NCBI GenBank assembly: GCA_003150355.1
Contig: QAMJ01000014.1
Coordinates: 62,001 to 126,000 of the forward strand
DNA length: 64,000 nt
Reading direction: 5' to 3'
Origin: Clostridiales bacterium
Lineage (GTDB): Bacteria; Bacillota; Clostridia; Oscillospirales; Oscillospiraceae
Program-made: the position numbers and the translations under genes
Notes under the pieces: generated by a model
Database searches by the model: none
What the model was told of the DNA's origin: nothing
Seen by the model: only the letters and a program-made list of their open reading frames with translations
Part shown: positions 7,798 to 15,415 of the stretch, in pieces
Layout: each line of letters opens with the position of its first letter
Position numbering within the stretch: position 1 is the first letter of the stretch

Positions 7798-8877
7798 ATG
7801 AAAAAGACAAACATCATCCGTAAAGTGATCGCCGGTGTTCTCGCCGCTGTAATGTGTCTCGCTCTCGCCGCCTGCGGCAGCGAAGCCGCAGCCCCCGCAG
7901 CCGATACATCAGCTGACTCTCAGGCAAAGACGACTTACACGATCGGCCTGTGCAACTATGTTGACGACGCTTCCCTCAACCAGATCGTTGACAACATCCA
8001 GACCCGTCTTGCCGAGATAGGCGAAGAGAAGGGCGTGGAGTTCAACGTTCTCTACGATAACTGCAATGCCGACGCAAGCGTTATGGAGCAGATCATTTCC
8101 GACTACCTCGCCGATAAGGTAGACCTCATGATCGGCGTCGCAACGCCTGTCGCGATGCGCATGCAGACCGCGACCGAGGACAGCCAGACTCCCGTCGTGT
8201 TCTCAGCGGTGTCCGACCCCGTCGGCGCGGGACTCGTTGAATCCCTCGAAGCCCCCGGCGCGGACGTCACCGGCACTTCCGACTACCTCGATACCGACGC
8301 GATAATGAACCTCATCTTTGCCCTTGACCCCGATGCTGAGACCATCGGCCTGCTCTACGACCAGGGACAGGATTCCTCCGCAGCTCCCATTGAGAAAGCT
8401 AAGGAATACCTCGATAACAAGGGCGTCAAGTACATCGAGCGCACCGGCACCACGACCGACGAGGTCATGCTCGCCGCCGACGCTCTGGTCGCCGACAAGG
8501 TCGACGCTGTCTTCACCCCGACCGACAACACCATCATGACCGCCGAGCTTGCGATTTATGAGACCTTCGCCAAGGCAGGCATCCCGCAGTACACCGGTGC
8601 TGACTCCTTCGCCCTCAACGGCGCGTTCCTCGGCTACGGCGTTGATTACGCAAACCTCGGTGTTGAGACCGCGAACATGGCCGCGCAGATACTCCTCGAG
8701 GGCGCCGACCCCGCATCCACCCCGGTCATGACCTTCGATAACGGCACCGCTACCATAAACACCGATATCTGCGCCGAGCTCGGCTATGACTACGCAGACG
8801 TCGAAGCAGCGTTCACCGACCTCTGCTCCCGCATCGTGACCCTCACCACCGCCGAGAGCTTTGACGACATTAAGTAA
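7798..8877 (+). CDS. trpX: ABC transporter substrate-binding lipoprotein, TrpX-type
   Basis: 359 aa. Starts at ATG 7798 after GGAGGAAAC; the longer frame upstream lies inside the T-box leader. A lipoprotein signal peptide ends at LALAACGS, with lipidation on the cysteine at about residue 24. The mature protein begins with Ala-rich linker and then TYTIGLCNYVDDASLNQ, typical of the DUF534/peripla_BP_4 branch of binding proteins (TrpX/LivK-like) that work with a permease and ATPase of this kind. Tryptophan as ligand is inferred from the UGG T-box specifier. It sits first in the operon, and a strong hairpin follows the gene, which may help keep its mRNA more abundant than that of the membrane parts. 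Confidence 0.85.
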   Translation: MKKTNIIRKVIAGVLAAVMCLALAACGSEAAAPAADTSADSQAKTTYTIGLCNYVDDASLNQIVDNIQTRLAEIGEEKGVEFNVLYDNCNADASVMEQIISDYLADKVDLMIGVATPVAMRMQTATEDSQTPVVFSAVSDPVGAGLVESLEAPGADVTGTSDYLDTDAIMNLIFALDPDAETIGLLYDQGQDSSAAPIEKAKEYLDNKGVKYIERTGTTTDEVMLAADALVADKVDAVFTPTDNTIMTAELAIYETFAKAGIPQYTGADSFALNGAFLGYGVDYANLGVETANMAAQILLEGADPASTPVMTFDNGTATINTDICAELGYDYADVEAAFTDLCSRIVTLTTAESFDDIK

Positions 8878-8897
8878 TATACACTGCAGCATATCAA

Positions 8898-8932
8898 ACG
8901 CGCAGACCCGGCGGCATGCCGGTTCTGCGCGT
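8898..8932 (+). other. REP-like hairpin after the binding-protein gene
   Basis: 15-bp arms (8898-8912 and 8918-8932, one mismatch) around a 5-base loop, with no T-run. It sits in the 83-base gap between binding protein and permease, a position where stem-loops protect the upstream mRNA end in other ABC operons. Confidence 0.65.
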
Positions 8933-8960
8933 ACCATAAGTTTAGAAAAAGAGGACAAGT

Positions 8961-9902
8961 ATGGACATTTTAACTATCCTGTCTCTCGGACAGACCGCGC
9001 TTGAGCTGGGGCTTATCTGCTCACTGACGGTGCTGGCGCTGTTTTTGAGCTATACGATGCTGAACGTGTGCGACCTGTCGACCGACGGCTGCTTCACTCT
9101 CGGCGCGGCAGTCGGCGCGGCTGTTGCAATCGCCGGGCACCCGTGGCTCTCGCTCGGCGCGGCAATGGCAGCGGGCATCTGCTCCGGCATCATCGTGGCG
9201 ATACTTCAGACGCGCATGGGCGTGAACAGCCTGCTTGCCGGCATCATCGTGAACACCGCGCTCTATTCCATAAACATTGCTGTCATGGGGGGCTCGTCGC
9301 TCCTGAACCTCAATAAGACCGACACGGTGTTCTCACTGCTTAAATCCGCCCTCTCCGGCACACCCTTTGCCGGGGGCTATAAGCTCATCGTCTCCGGCGC
9401 GGCGGTGCTCCTCGCGCTCGTGTTCATCACGCTTTTCCTGCGCACCCGCCTCGGTCTCGCTATCCGCGCGACCGGAAATAACCCGGACATGGTGCGCTCC
9501 TCGTCCGTGAACCCCGCGTTCACGACGACGGTCGGCCTCTGCGCGGCGAACGCCCTCACCGGCCTTTCCGGCTGCCTGATGGCGCAGTCCCAGAAAGCTG
9601 TTGACATTAACCTCGGCACCGGCATGGTCACGATAGCTCTGGCCTCGCTCCTCATCGGCGGCACGGTCATGGGCCGCGGCGGCGTGTTCAAGCGCGCTGT
9701 CGGCGTGGTGCTCGGCTCAGCGATCTTCCGCCTTGTCTATACCGTTGCGCTGCGGCTCAATATGCCGGCGTTCATGCTCAAGCTCGTCTCATCGGTAATC
9801 GTCATTCTGGCGATCTCTGTGCCGTACCACAAAACGCGTCTGCCGATGCTGCGCCGCAGAATGGCGCACGCCAGAGGGAAAGGGGGCGAGGGCGCATGCT
9901 GA
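8961..9902 (+). CDS. trpY: ABC transporter permease, TrpY-type
   Basis: 313 aa, almost wholly hydrophobic, with about eight to nine membrane spans and Gly/Ala-rich helices. This is the BPD_transp_2 (LivH-like) permease class. The N-terminus (MDILTILSLGQTALELGL) starts directly with a span and has no signal peptide. Pairing with a TrpX-type binding protein and an ATPase in one operon under a Trp T-box supports tryptophan uptake. GAGG precedes ATG 8961. The end overlaps the ATPase start by 7 bases, so the two are translationally coupled. Confidence 0.85.
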   Translation: MDILTILSLGQTALELGLICSLTVLALFLSYTMLNVCDLSTDGCFTLGAAVGAAVAIAGHPWLSLGAAMAAGICSGIIVAILQTRMGVNSLLAGIIVNTALYSINIAVMGGSSLLNLNKTDTVFSLLKSALSGTPFAGGYKLIVSGAAVLLALVFITLFLRTRLGLAIRATGNNPDMVRSSSVNPAFTTTVGLCAANALTGLSGCLMAQSQKAVDINLGTGMVTIALASLLIGGTVMGRGGVFKRAVGVVLGSAIFRLVYTVALRLNMPAFMLKLVSSVIVILAISVPYHKTRLPMLRRRMAHARGKGGEGAC

Positions 9903-10681
9903 AGCTCAGCCATATTTCAAAGACCTTTAACCCCGGCACCGTGAATGAAAAGACCGCCATACCCGATCTCTCGCTCGAACTCGAACGCGGCGACTTTGTC
10001 ACGATCATCGGCGCAAACGGCGCGGGAAAGTCCACGCTCTTTAACGCCATCTGCGGCAGCTTCCTCACGGACAGCGGCAGCATCATCCTCGACGGGGAGG
10101 ACATCACTTTCCAGCCGGAGCATAAGCGCGCAAAGCGGATAGGCCGGCTCTTTCAGGACCCGATGCGCGGCACTGCTCCGGGCATGACGATAGAAGAAAA
10201 CCTCGCCCTCGCCGCGGGACGCGGCGGGTGGTTTGCGCACATCACCAAGGCTGACCGCGATCTGTTCCGTGACAGGCTCGCTCAGCTCGACATGGGTCTT
10301 GAGGACAGACTGCGCCAGCCGGTCGGGCTGCTCTCAGGCGGCCAGCGCCAGGCGCTGACGCTCGTCATGGCGACGATCGTCCCGCCGAAGCTCCTCCTGC
10401 TTGACGAGCACACCGCAGCTCTCGACCCCGGCACGGCGGAGAATGTGCTGGAGCTCACGCGCAGGGTAGTGAGCGAAGAAAAGCTCACCTGCATGATGAT
10501 CACGCATAACATGCAGTCCGCGCTCGAGCTCGGCAGCCGCACCCTCATGATGGATTCCGGCAGGATAATTCTCGACGTCGGCGGCGCGGAGCGCAGCGGG
10601 CTTACTGTAAACGACCTCCTTGCGCGCTTCAGAGCGGGCGTCGGCAAGGCGCTCGACAACGACCGGATGCTGCTTTCGTGA
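9896..10681 (+). CDS. trpZ: ABC transporter ATP-binding protein, TrpZ-type
   Basis: 261 aa nucleotide-binding subunit. Walker A is GANGAGKST (about residues 39-47), the ABC signature is LLSGGQRQAL, and Walker B plus the catalytic Glu is LLLLDEHTAALDP. An H-loop histidine follows in MMITHNM. It completes the binding protein, permease and ATPase set encoded downstream of the tryptophan T-box. It overlaps the permease gene by 7 bases. No terminator with a T-run follows, so some read-through into the sporulation genes downstream is possible. Confidence 0.9.
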   Translation: MLKLSHISKTFNPGTVNEKTAIPDLSLELERGDFVTIIGANGAGKSTLFNAICGSFLTDSGSIILDGEDITFQPEHKRAKRIGRLFQDPMRGTAPGMTIEENLALAAGRGGWFAHITKADRDLFRDRLAQLDMGLEDRLRQPVGLLSGGQRQALTLVMATIVPPKLLLLDEHTAALDPGTAENVLELTRRVVSEEKLTCMMITHNMQSALELGSRTLMMDSGRIILDVGGAERSGLTVNDLLARFRAGVGKALDNDRMLLS

Positions 10682-10698
10682 TATCTTGCGGACATGTT

Positions 10699-10736
10699 TT
10701 TCACCCCCACTGCATATATATGCTATGGGGGTGAAA
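10699..10736 (+). promoter_or_regulatory. Hairpin containing the yabP ribosome-binding site
   Basis: Perfect 11-bp arms (10699-10709 and 10726-10736) enclose a short AT-rich palindrome, GCATATATATGC. The 3' arm carries the GGGGGTGA that serves as Shine-Dalgarno for ATG 10742, so the folded form would hide the ribosome site. The central AT element could alternatively be part of a sporulation sigma-factor promoter. Confidence 0.55.
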
Positions 10737-10741
10737 GCTAT

Positions 10742-11029
10742 ATGTCGTATGAACAGAGCAGGAGCGAGGTGCAGCGCAGCCATACGCTCAGCATGGAGAA
10801 CCGGGATAAGCTGAGTCTTACCGGAGTGGAGGACGTCAGTGGATTTGATGAGAGCCTCGTCGTCCTCACGACGAGCATGGGCGAGCTCACTGTGCGCGGC
10901 GAGGGGCTGCACATCGAGCGCATCGATCTGGATTCCGGGCAGCTCGAGGTGCGCGGCAAGGTGCAGGAACTGAGCTACGACGAGAGCGCACCGAAGGGCA
11001 CGCTGTGGTCGCGCCTGTTCGGCGGCTGA
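10742..11029 (+). CDS. yabP: Sporulation protein YabP
   Basis: 95 aa from ATG 10742, chosen because GGGGGTGA lies just upstream and the product then starts MSYEQSRSEVQRSH, as YabP proteins do. The core NRDKLSLTGVEDVSGFDE followed by a GELTVRGEGLHIERID segment is the YabP/YqfC fold. In Bacillus, yabP is made in the mother cell under sigma-E and is tied to spore cortex formation. It is first in the conserved yabP-yabQ-divIC-yabR order. A sigma-E promoter was not identified with confidence. Confidence 0.9.
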   Translation: MSYEQSRSEVQRSHTLSMENRDKLSLTGVEDVSGFDESLVVLTTSMGELTVRGEGLHIERIDLDSGQLEVRGKVQELSYDESAPKGTLWSRLFGG

Positions 11030-11030
11030 C

Positions 11031-11450
11031 GTGGGGCAGAGCATTGAAGGGCAGGCGCTGGAGCTGCTTGCCTTCCTGCTTGGCGGCGCACTGCTTGGGC
11101 TTGTGTATGATATGCTCCGCCCGATAAGGCGCGCGGCGGGCCGGGGCGGGGGAGCGCTGGACGTGCTCTTCTGTGCGGCGGGCGGCGCGCTGTTCTTCCT
11201 GCTTGCCATGCGCACCGGGAGCGGCAGGATGGGCACATGGTCGCTGGCCGCGGCAGCCGTCGGTTTCTGTATGTATATGCAGACGCTCAGCGCCCTCCTG
11301 CTGCCCGCGTTCACCGCGGTCGATACCGCGGCGGCAGGGGCGGCGCGGGGGTGTAAAAAAGTAATAAAAAAATTTTGTAAATATGCAAAAAGTATCTTTC
11401 AAAAATCGCGCGAATGTTTTATTATAAAGCATAAGCAGAAAGTGGATTGA
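11031..11450 (+). CDS. yabQ: Spore cortex biosynthesis protein YabQ
   Basis: 139 aa integral membrane protein starting at GTG 11031, one base after the yabP stop. The N-terminal segment (GQALELLAFLLGGALLGLVYD) and the following RPIRRAAG loop, then two more hydrophobic spans, match YabQ. The C-terminus is a basic tail rich in Lys and Phe (about residues 100-139). YabQ acts in the outer forespore membrane and is needed for cortex assembly. The tail-encoding DNA is markedly AT-rich compared with its surroundings. Gene order supports the call more strongly than any single motif. Confidence 0.85.
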   Translation: MGQSIEGQALELLAFLLGGALLGLVYDMLRPIRRAAGRGGGALDVLFCAAGGALFFLLAMRTGSGRMGTWSLAAAAVGFCMYMQTLSALLLPAFTAVDTAAAGAARGCKKVIKKFCKYAKSIFQKSRECFIIKHKQKVD

Positions 11451-11451
11451 C

Positions 11452-11733
11452 ATGAACACAAGAGACACGCTGATATGCATTGTCCTGATATCGCTGACGC
11501 TGTATGCCTGCGCAAGCGTGGCGGCGGTCGGCGGGGAGCTCCGCGCGGCGGCAGCCGTGCAGCAGGAGCTGTGCGCCGAACTTGAAGAGCGGACGGCGGA
11601 CAATGCCGCGCTGCGGGAAAAGCTTGAAGCGGGGCTGAGCGATGAAGAGCTTGAGCGCCTTGCGCGCGAGCGGCTGGGTCTTGTCAAGCCGGGAGATAAA
11701 ATATTCTATTTTACAACAGACAGAGAGGGGTAA
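11452..11733 (+). CDS. divIC: DivIC/FtsB-like septum formation initiator
   Basis: 93 aa with the classic bitopic layout. It has a short cytoplasmic N-terminus, one membrane span (about residues 7-28), then an Ala/Glu/Leu coiled coil (about 33-62) ending in ELERLARERLGLVKPGD and a short strand, KIFYF. This ERLGLVKPGDKIFYF ending is the signature of DivIC/FtsB proteins, which link FtsL to the divisome at mid-cell and the sporulation septum. It starts right after yabQ (TGACATG context) and is followed two bases later by yabR. Confidence 0.88.
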   Translation: MNTRDTLICIVLISLTLYACASVAAVGGELRAAAAVQQELCAELEERTADNAALREKLEAGLSDEELERLARERLGLVKPGDKIFYFTTDREG

Positions 11734-11735
11734 AC

Positions 11736-12176
11736 ATGGAGCTGACGGTCGGTGAAGTGCTGGAAGGGAAAGTCACGGGTATTGCTAAATTCGGCGCGTT
11801 TGTCGCATTGGAGGGTGGCAAGAGCGGCCTTGTACATATTTCGGAGGTGGCCAACACCTATGTCAGTGACGTAAACGAATATCTCAAGGTAGGCCAGACC
11901 GTGAAAGTCAAGGTCATCGGGATAAGCGACGAGGGGCGTATCAACCTCTCCATAAAGCGCGCGCTTGAGCCGCAGAAGCCGGAGAGCGCCCCGCGCAGCC
12001 GGGAAGCGCAGCCGAAGCGCGAAAAACCTGCGCGTACGCCGGTGCCTCCTGCGGCATCGACGAGCGGGAACATGGACTTTGAGGACAGACTCAAGAAGTT
12101 CATGCAGGAGTCTGACAGCAGGATTGCCGACAATCGCATGTACTCCGAGCACCGCCAGCGCACCCGCAGGAAATAA
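11736..12176 (+). CDS. yabR: S1 domain RNA-binding protein YabR
   Basis: 146 aa. A single S1 RNA-binding domain fills residues 1-75 (VGEVLEGKVTGIAKFGAFVAL, HISEVA, INLSIKRA). A Pro/Lys/Arg-rich low-complexity linker and a short basic C-terminal helix follow. This matches YabR of Bacillus, a general-stress type S1 protein of uncertain role next to divIC. It has a GAGGGG ribosome site and ends at the bidirectional terminator at 12182-12218. Confidence 0.9.
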   Translation: MELTVGEVLEGKVTGIAKFGAFVALEGGKSGLVHISEVANTYVSDVNEYLKVGQTVKVKVIGISDEGRINLSIKRALEPQKPESAPRSREAQPKREKPARTPVPPAASTSGNMDFEDRLKKFMQESDSRIADNRMYSEHRQRTRRK

Positions 12177-12181
12177 ATATG

Positions 12182-12218
12182 AAAAAATGACTGCACCATT
12201 CGGTACAGTCATTTTTTT
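12182..12218. terminator. Bidirectional terminator between convergent genes
   Basis: Arms 12182-12193 and 12206-12217 (AAAAAATGACTG paired with its complement), extended inward by ACC/GGT. A-run on the left and T-run on the right give a U-tract in both directions. It serves yabR (+) and the glycosyltransferase on the minus strand, whose stop codon overlaps its edge. Confidence 0.85.
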
Positions 12219-13356
12219 ACATATCGACAGCCTTGATGCTCATCCTGTGCAGCTCGCACATGGTCTCGTATGTCGTCTCCGCTGCGTTCAGCGGCACGGC
12301 ATCCGCAATGGCGGCGGACATCTCAGCACGCCGCTCGGGCTGTGCCAGCAGCTCGAGGCAGCAGGCAGCCAGCTCTTCCGGCGTGGCGGCGGTGACGGCG
12401 GCCCCGGCTTTCGTAAAAAAGTCGAGGTTATATTCCTCCACCGCGGCTATCGCGTCTATAAGCACCATGGGCAGAGCTTTTGCCGCAGCTTCAGTGACGC
12501 TTATCCCGCCGGGCTTTGTCAGATAGAGATCGGCGCTGTCGAGCAGCAGGGAAACGTTCTTCTCAAAGCCGAGGATGTGGATGTTTGCCTGACCCGCATA
12601 GCGCGAGGCGAGATGCCGGTGCAGCTTCTCATTTGCCCCGCACACGACCGTCAGCTCCTGCTCATCCGTCATTGTCTCCGCGAGCGTTTCGGTCAGTTCC
12701 TTTAATGGGCCGCAGCCGATGCTGCCTGTCATTGCGACAAGGTGCTGATGCGAAGGCTCAATGCCGAAGCTGCGCTTCGCCTCCGCCTTCGGCGCGCGTG
12801 TGTAGAATTCCGGGCGTATCGGTATTCCGGACGGCACTATAAGCTCTGCACTTATCCCGCCGGTGACAAACTCCCCGGCAAGGGAGGGAGCCGGGATGAA
12901 GCAGCGCCCGAGGCGGCTGTCGCCCACGCTCGGGCTGCACGTGTAGTCCGTCGCGACAAAGGCCGTGCAAAGTGACGGGTCATACAGCTCCAGTATCTTT
13001 GTCACCATCAGCGCGGGGAAGAGGTGCACGCATATGACCGTGTCATACCCGCCGTCCCGGATATGCTCGTACAGCGGCAGCGCGGCTTTGGCGAACATTT
13101 CGTATAGCCTTGAGCTCTCGTGGAACATGTCCGGGTGGTTCTCGGAGAACCTGTAGCCCGACTGATAGAGCTTCGGCGTGTGCCGGTACATGAATGTGTG
13201 CCCGCTCGTTATCAGCTTCTGCGCGCCCTCGGAGAGGAAGTGCAGCGCCTCGCATATATCGCACTCCTCGCCGCGGCTGAGAAATTCTTCTCTGATAGCC
13301 TTGGCGCAGGAGTTGTGCCCCTCGCCGGTGTCGCAGCTCAGTATAAGCGTTTTCAT
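12217..13356 (-). CDS. MGDG synthase/UgtP-like glycolipid glycosyltransferase
   Basis: 379 aa, the length of processive diacylglycerol glycosyltransferases. The N-terminus, MKTLILSCDTGEGHNSCAKAI, is the MGDG_synth domain hallmark (GxGH...A). The C-terminal GT28-like half has GCGPLKEL, the acceptor/UDP-sugar loop DLYLTKPGGISVTEA and an acidic ADxxPMVL-like stretch. It would transfer sugar from UDP-sugar to diacylglycerol at the inner membrane face, giving glycolipids or an anchor for lipoteichoic acid. Its start overlaps the end of the upstream gene by 4 bases (ATGA), so the pair is co-translated. Confidence 0.85.
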   Translation of the reverse strand: MKTLILSCDTGEGHNSCAKAIREEFLSRGEECDICEALHFLSEGAQKLITSGHTFMYRHTPKLYQSGYRFSENHPDMFHESSRLYEMFAKAALPLYEHIRDGGYDTVICVHLFPALMVTKILELYDPSLCTAFVATDYTCSPSVGDSRLGRCFIPAPSLAGEFVTGGISAELIVPSGIPIRPEFYTRAPKAEAKRSFGIEPSHQHLVAMTGSIGCGPLKELTETLAETMTDEQELTVVCGANEKLHRHLASRYAGQANIHILGFEKNVSLLLDSADLYLTKPGGISVTEAAAKALPMVLIDAIAAVEEYNLDFFTKAGAAVTAATPEELAACCLELLAQPERRAEMSAAIADAVPLNAAETTYETMCELHRMSIKAVDM

Positions 13357-13826
13357 TTCTGTCGCAGGCCCTCCTGCTTCTTCATTCCGTCCTCAAGGCG
13401 CAGCAGCCTTGGCCGGTTGTAGCGCTGTATGATGATGTACGGGAGGTTTCCCGCAAGGAAGTATACTATTGAAATTATCCAGCCCCATGCCCCGCCGACG
13501 ATGAACACCGCGCCGAAGCCGAGGATGCTCAGCAGCACATGTATGAACTCCGCGACGCAGGTCTCCTGAAGCATCCGCGGCAGACGGCTGCCGTAGTCGG
13601 TGGTCATCTTCTTCGGCGGCATGAGCTTCGGCAGTATGCGGCTCATGTCCGGGAGAGTGTTCTGCCACTGCTTGACGCGCAGCTTTTTGTAAAGCCCCGC
13701 CTCGAAGTCCAGCGGCTTATATGGAAAGGCACGGCTGTCAAACCAGCCCTTCGGGAGTATGCGCCCGAGCAGGAACGAGCACACGCCCAATACAATATAG
13801 TAGATCACGCAGTACAGAAGCTTCAT
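13353..13826 (-). CDS. Small membrane protein, glycosyl-4,4'-diaponeurosporenoate acyltransferase-like (CrtO-like)
   Basis: 157 aa from the ATG at 13826, which has GAGGGG about 6 bases ahead; the ATG 27 bases further upstream has no ribosome site. Hydrophobic spans lie at about residues 3-20 and 95-125. Between them a conserved element, YKKLRVKQWQNTLPDMS, is typical of the CrtO-like acyltransferase family. Many members in non-pigmented Clostridia are unrelated to carotenoids, and no carotenoid gene lies nearby. Coupling to a glycolipid glycosyltransferase suggests acylation of a glycolipid. The exact reaction is inference. Confidence 0.65.
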   Translation of the reverse strand: MKLLYCVIYYIVLGVCSFLLGRILPKGWFDSRAFPYKPLDFEAGLYKKLRVKQWQNTLPDMSRILPKLMPPKKMTTDYGSRLPRMLQETCVAEFIHVLLSILGFGAVFIVGGAWGWIISIVYFLAGNLPYIIIQRYNRPRLLRLEDGMKKQEGLRQK

Positions 13827-14014
13827 CTTTATCCCCTCATTGACCAAAGGCATGGCTTATTTTTCCCAATATAAAAACCTTAAAGTTTTCTTTGCAACTG
13901 TACTTCAATTAAAGCTCAAGGATTGTTGACCTTCACCATCTGACCATTCTGCGAATGACTGCACTATTAAGACATTCTTTAGAAAACACGGTAGATTTTT
14001 ACGACACAGTTTGC

Positions 14015-14020
14015 TATAAT
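14015..14020 (+). promoter_or_regulatory. Probable -10 box of the ydj-like operon
   Basis: TATAAT at 14015-14020 lies 59 bases before the start codon in an AT-rich gap of about 220 bases (13857-14078). No good -35 is seen at 16-18 bases, so the promoter could depend on an activator. Nothing else was found in the gap. Confidence 0.4.
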
Positions 14021-14078
14021 GTTAAAAGGTTAAAAGAATATAAAACCTGTCCGATAAAATTGAAAGGGGATTTTTCAC

Positions 14079-15404
14079 ATGGGTCTTATTCGTGCAGCAC
14101 TTGGAGCAGCCGGCGGTGTCGTCGGTGATCAGTGGAAAGAATATTTTTACTGCGAGGCGCTTGATAATGACGTCCTCGTCGTAAAGGGCAGCAAGAGAGT
14201 TTCGGGCCGTTCCTCCAACCGCGGCGGTACGGACAATATCATCTCCAACGGCTCTGTCGTTGCCGTTGCGGACGGTCAGTGCATGATAATCGTCGAGCAG
14301 GGCAAAATCGCCGAGCTCTGCGCCGAGCCGGGCGAGTTTGTCTATGACAGTTCCACCGAGCCCTCCATCTTCAGCGGCAGTCTCGGCACCAGCATCGAGG
14401 AAGTTTTCAAGAACATCGGCAAGCGCTTCACCTTCGGCGGCGAAGCCCCCAAGGATCAGCGCGTGTATTACTTCAACACCAAGGAGCTCGTCGGCAATAA
14501 GTACGGCACTCCTTCTCCCGTGCCCTTCCGCGTTGTGGATCAGCGCGCCGGTATAGACATCGATATCGCTATCCGCTGCTTCGGCGAGTACAGCTACCGT
14601 ATCTGCAACCCGATCCTGTTCTACACCAACGTCTGCGGCAATGTCTCCTCCGAGTACACCCGCGATAATATCGACGGCCAGCTCAAGACCGAGCTTCTCA
14701 CCGCTCTTCAGCCCGCCTTCGCCAAGATCTCCGACATGGGCATCCGCTACAGCTCTCTGCCCGGCCACACCATGGAGATCGCCCAGGCGCTCAACGAAGT
14801 CCTCAGCCCCAAGTGGAGCGACCTGCGCGGTATCGAGGTCGTGTCCTTCGGCGTGTCCAGCGTCAAGGCCAGCGAAGAAGACGAGGCCATGCTCAAGGAG
14901 ATGCAGCGTACCGCGGCCTACCGCGACCCCGGCCTTGCTGCGGCGAACCTCTCTGCGGCTCAGGCTCAGGCGATGCGCGATGCTGCCAAGAACTCCGGCG
15001 GCGCGGCAGTCGGCTTTATGGGCATGAACATGGCTTCCCAGATGGGCGGCATGAACGCGCAGAATCTCTATCAGATGGCCGGTCAGTATCAGCAGCCTGC
15101 CCAGCAGCAGGCGGCACCCGCCGCCCCCGCGGCAGGTACATGGAAGTGCCCGAAGTGCGGCGCCTCCGCAAGCGGCAAGTTCTGCCCCGAATGCGGCGCA
15201 AAGAAGCCCGAGGACGGTAAGTGGACCTGCTCCTGCGGCGCTGTCAACACCGGCAAGTTCTGCTCCGAGTGCGGCGCGAAGAAACCGGGGACTATAAAAT
15301 ATAAGTGCGATAAGTGCGGATGGGAGCCGAAGGATCCCACCAAGCCCCCGAAGTTCTGCCCCGAGTGCGGCGATCCGTTCGATACCGACGATGTCGTCGG
15401 CTGA
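14079..15404 (+). CDS. SPFH-domain protein with three zinc ribbons (YdjI-like)
   Basis: 441 aa. Residues about 1-280 form an SPFH/band-7 region (virion-core-like YdjI family), followed by an Ala/Gln/Met-rich linker. Three CxxC...CxxC zinc ribbons come at the C-terminus: CPKCGASASGKFCPECG, then CSCGAVNTGKFCSECG, then CDKCGWEPKD with FCPECG. Family members associate with membranes and in Bacillus belong to the ydjFGHI operon with a PspA homologue, linked to envelope stress. GAAAGGGG precedes ATG 14079. The next two genes match YdjG and YdjH, which confirms the operon type. Confidence 0.85.
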   Translation: MGLIRAALGAAGGVVGDQWKEYFYCEALDNDVLVVKGSKRVSGRSSNRGGTDNIISNGSVVAVADGQCMIIVEQGKIAELCAEPGEFVYDSSTEPSIFSGSLGTSIEEVFKNIGKRFTFGGEAPKDQRVYYFNTKELVGNKYGTPSPVPFRVVDQRAGIDIDIAIRCFGEYSYRICNPILFYTNVCGNVSSEYTRDNIDGQLKTELLTALQPAFAKISDMGIRYSSLPGHTMEIAQALNEVLSPKWSDLRGIEVVSFGVSSVKASEEDEAMLKEMQRTAAYRDPGLAAANLSAAQAQAMRDAAKNSGGAAVGFMGMNMASQMGGMNAQNLYQMAGQYQQPAQQQAAPAAPAAGTWKCPKCGASASGKFCPECGAKKPEDGKWTCSCGAVNTGKFCSECGAKKPGTIKYKCDKCGWEPKDPTKPPKFCPECGDPFDTDDVVG

Positions 15405-15415
15405 GGTAAGGAGCC

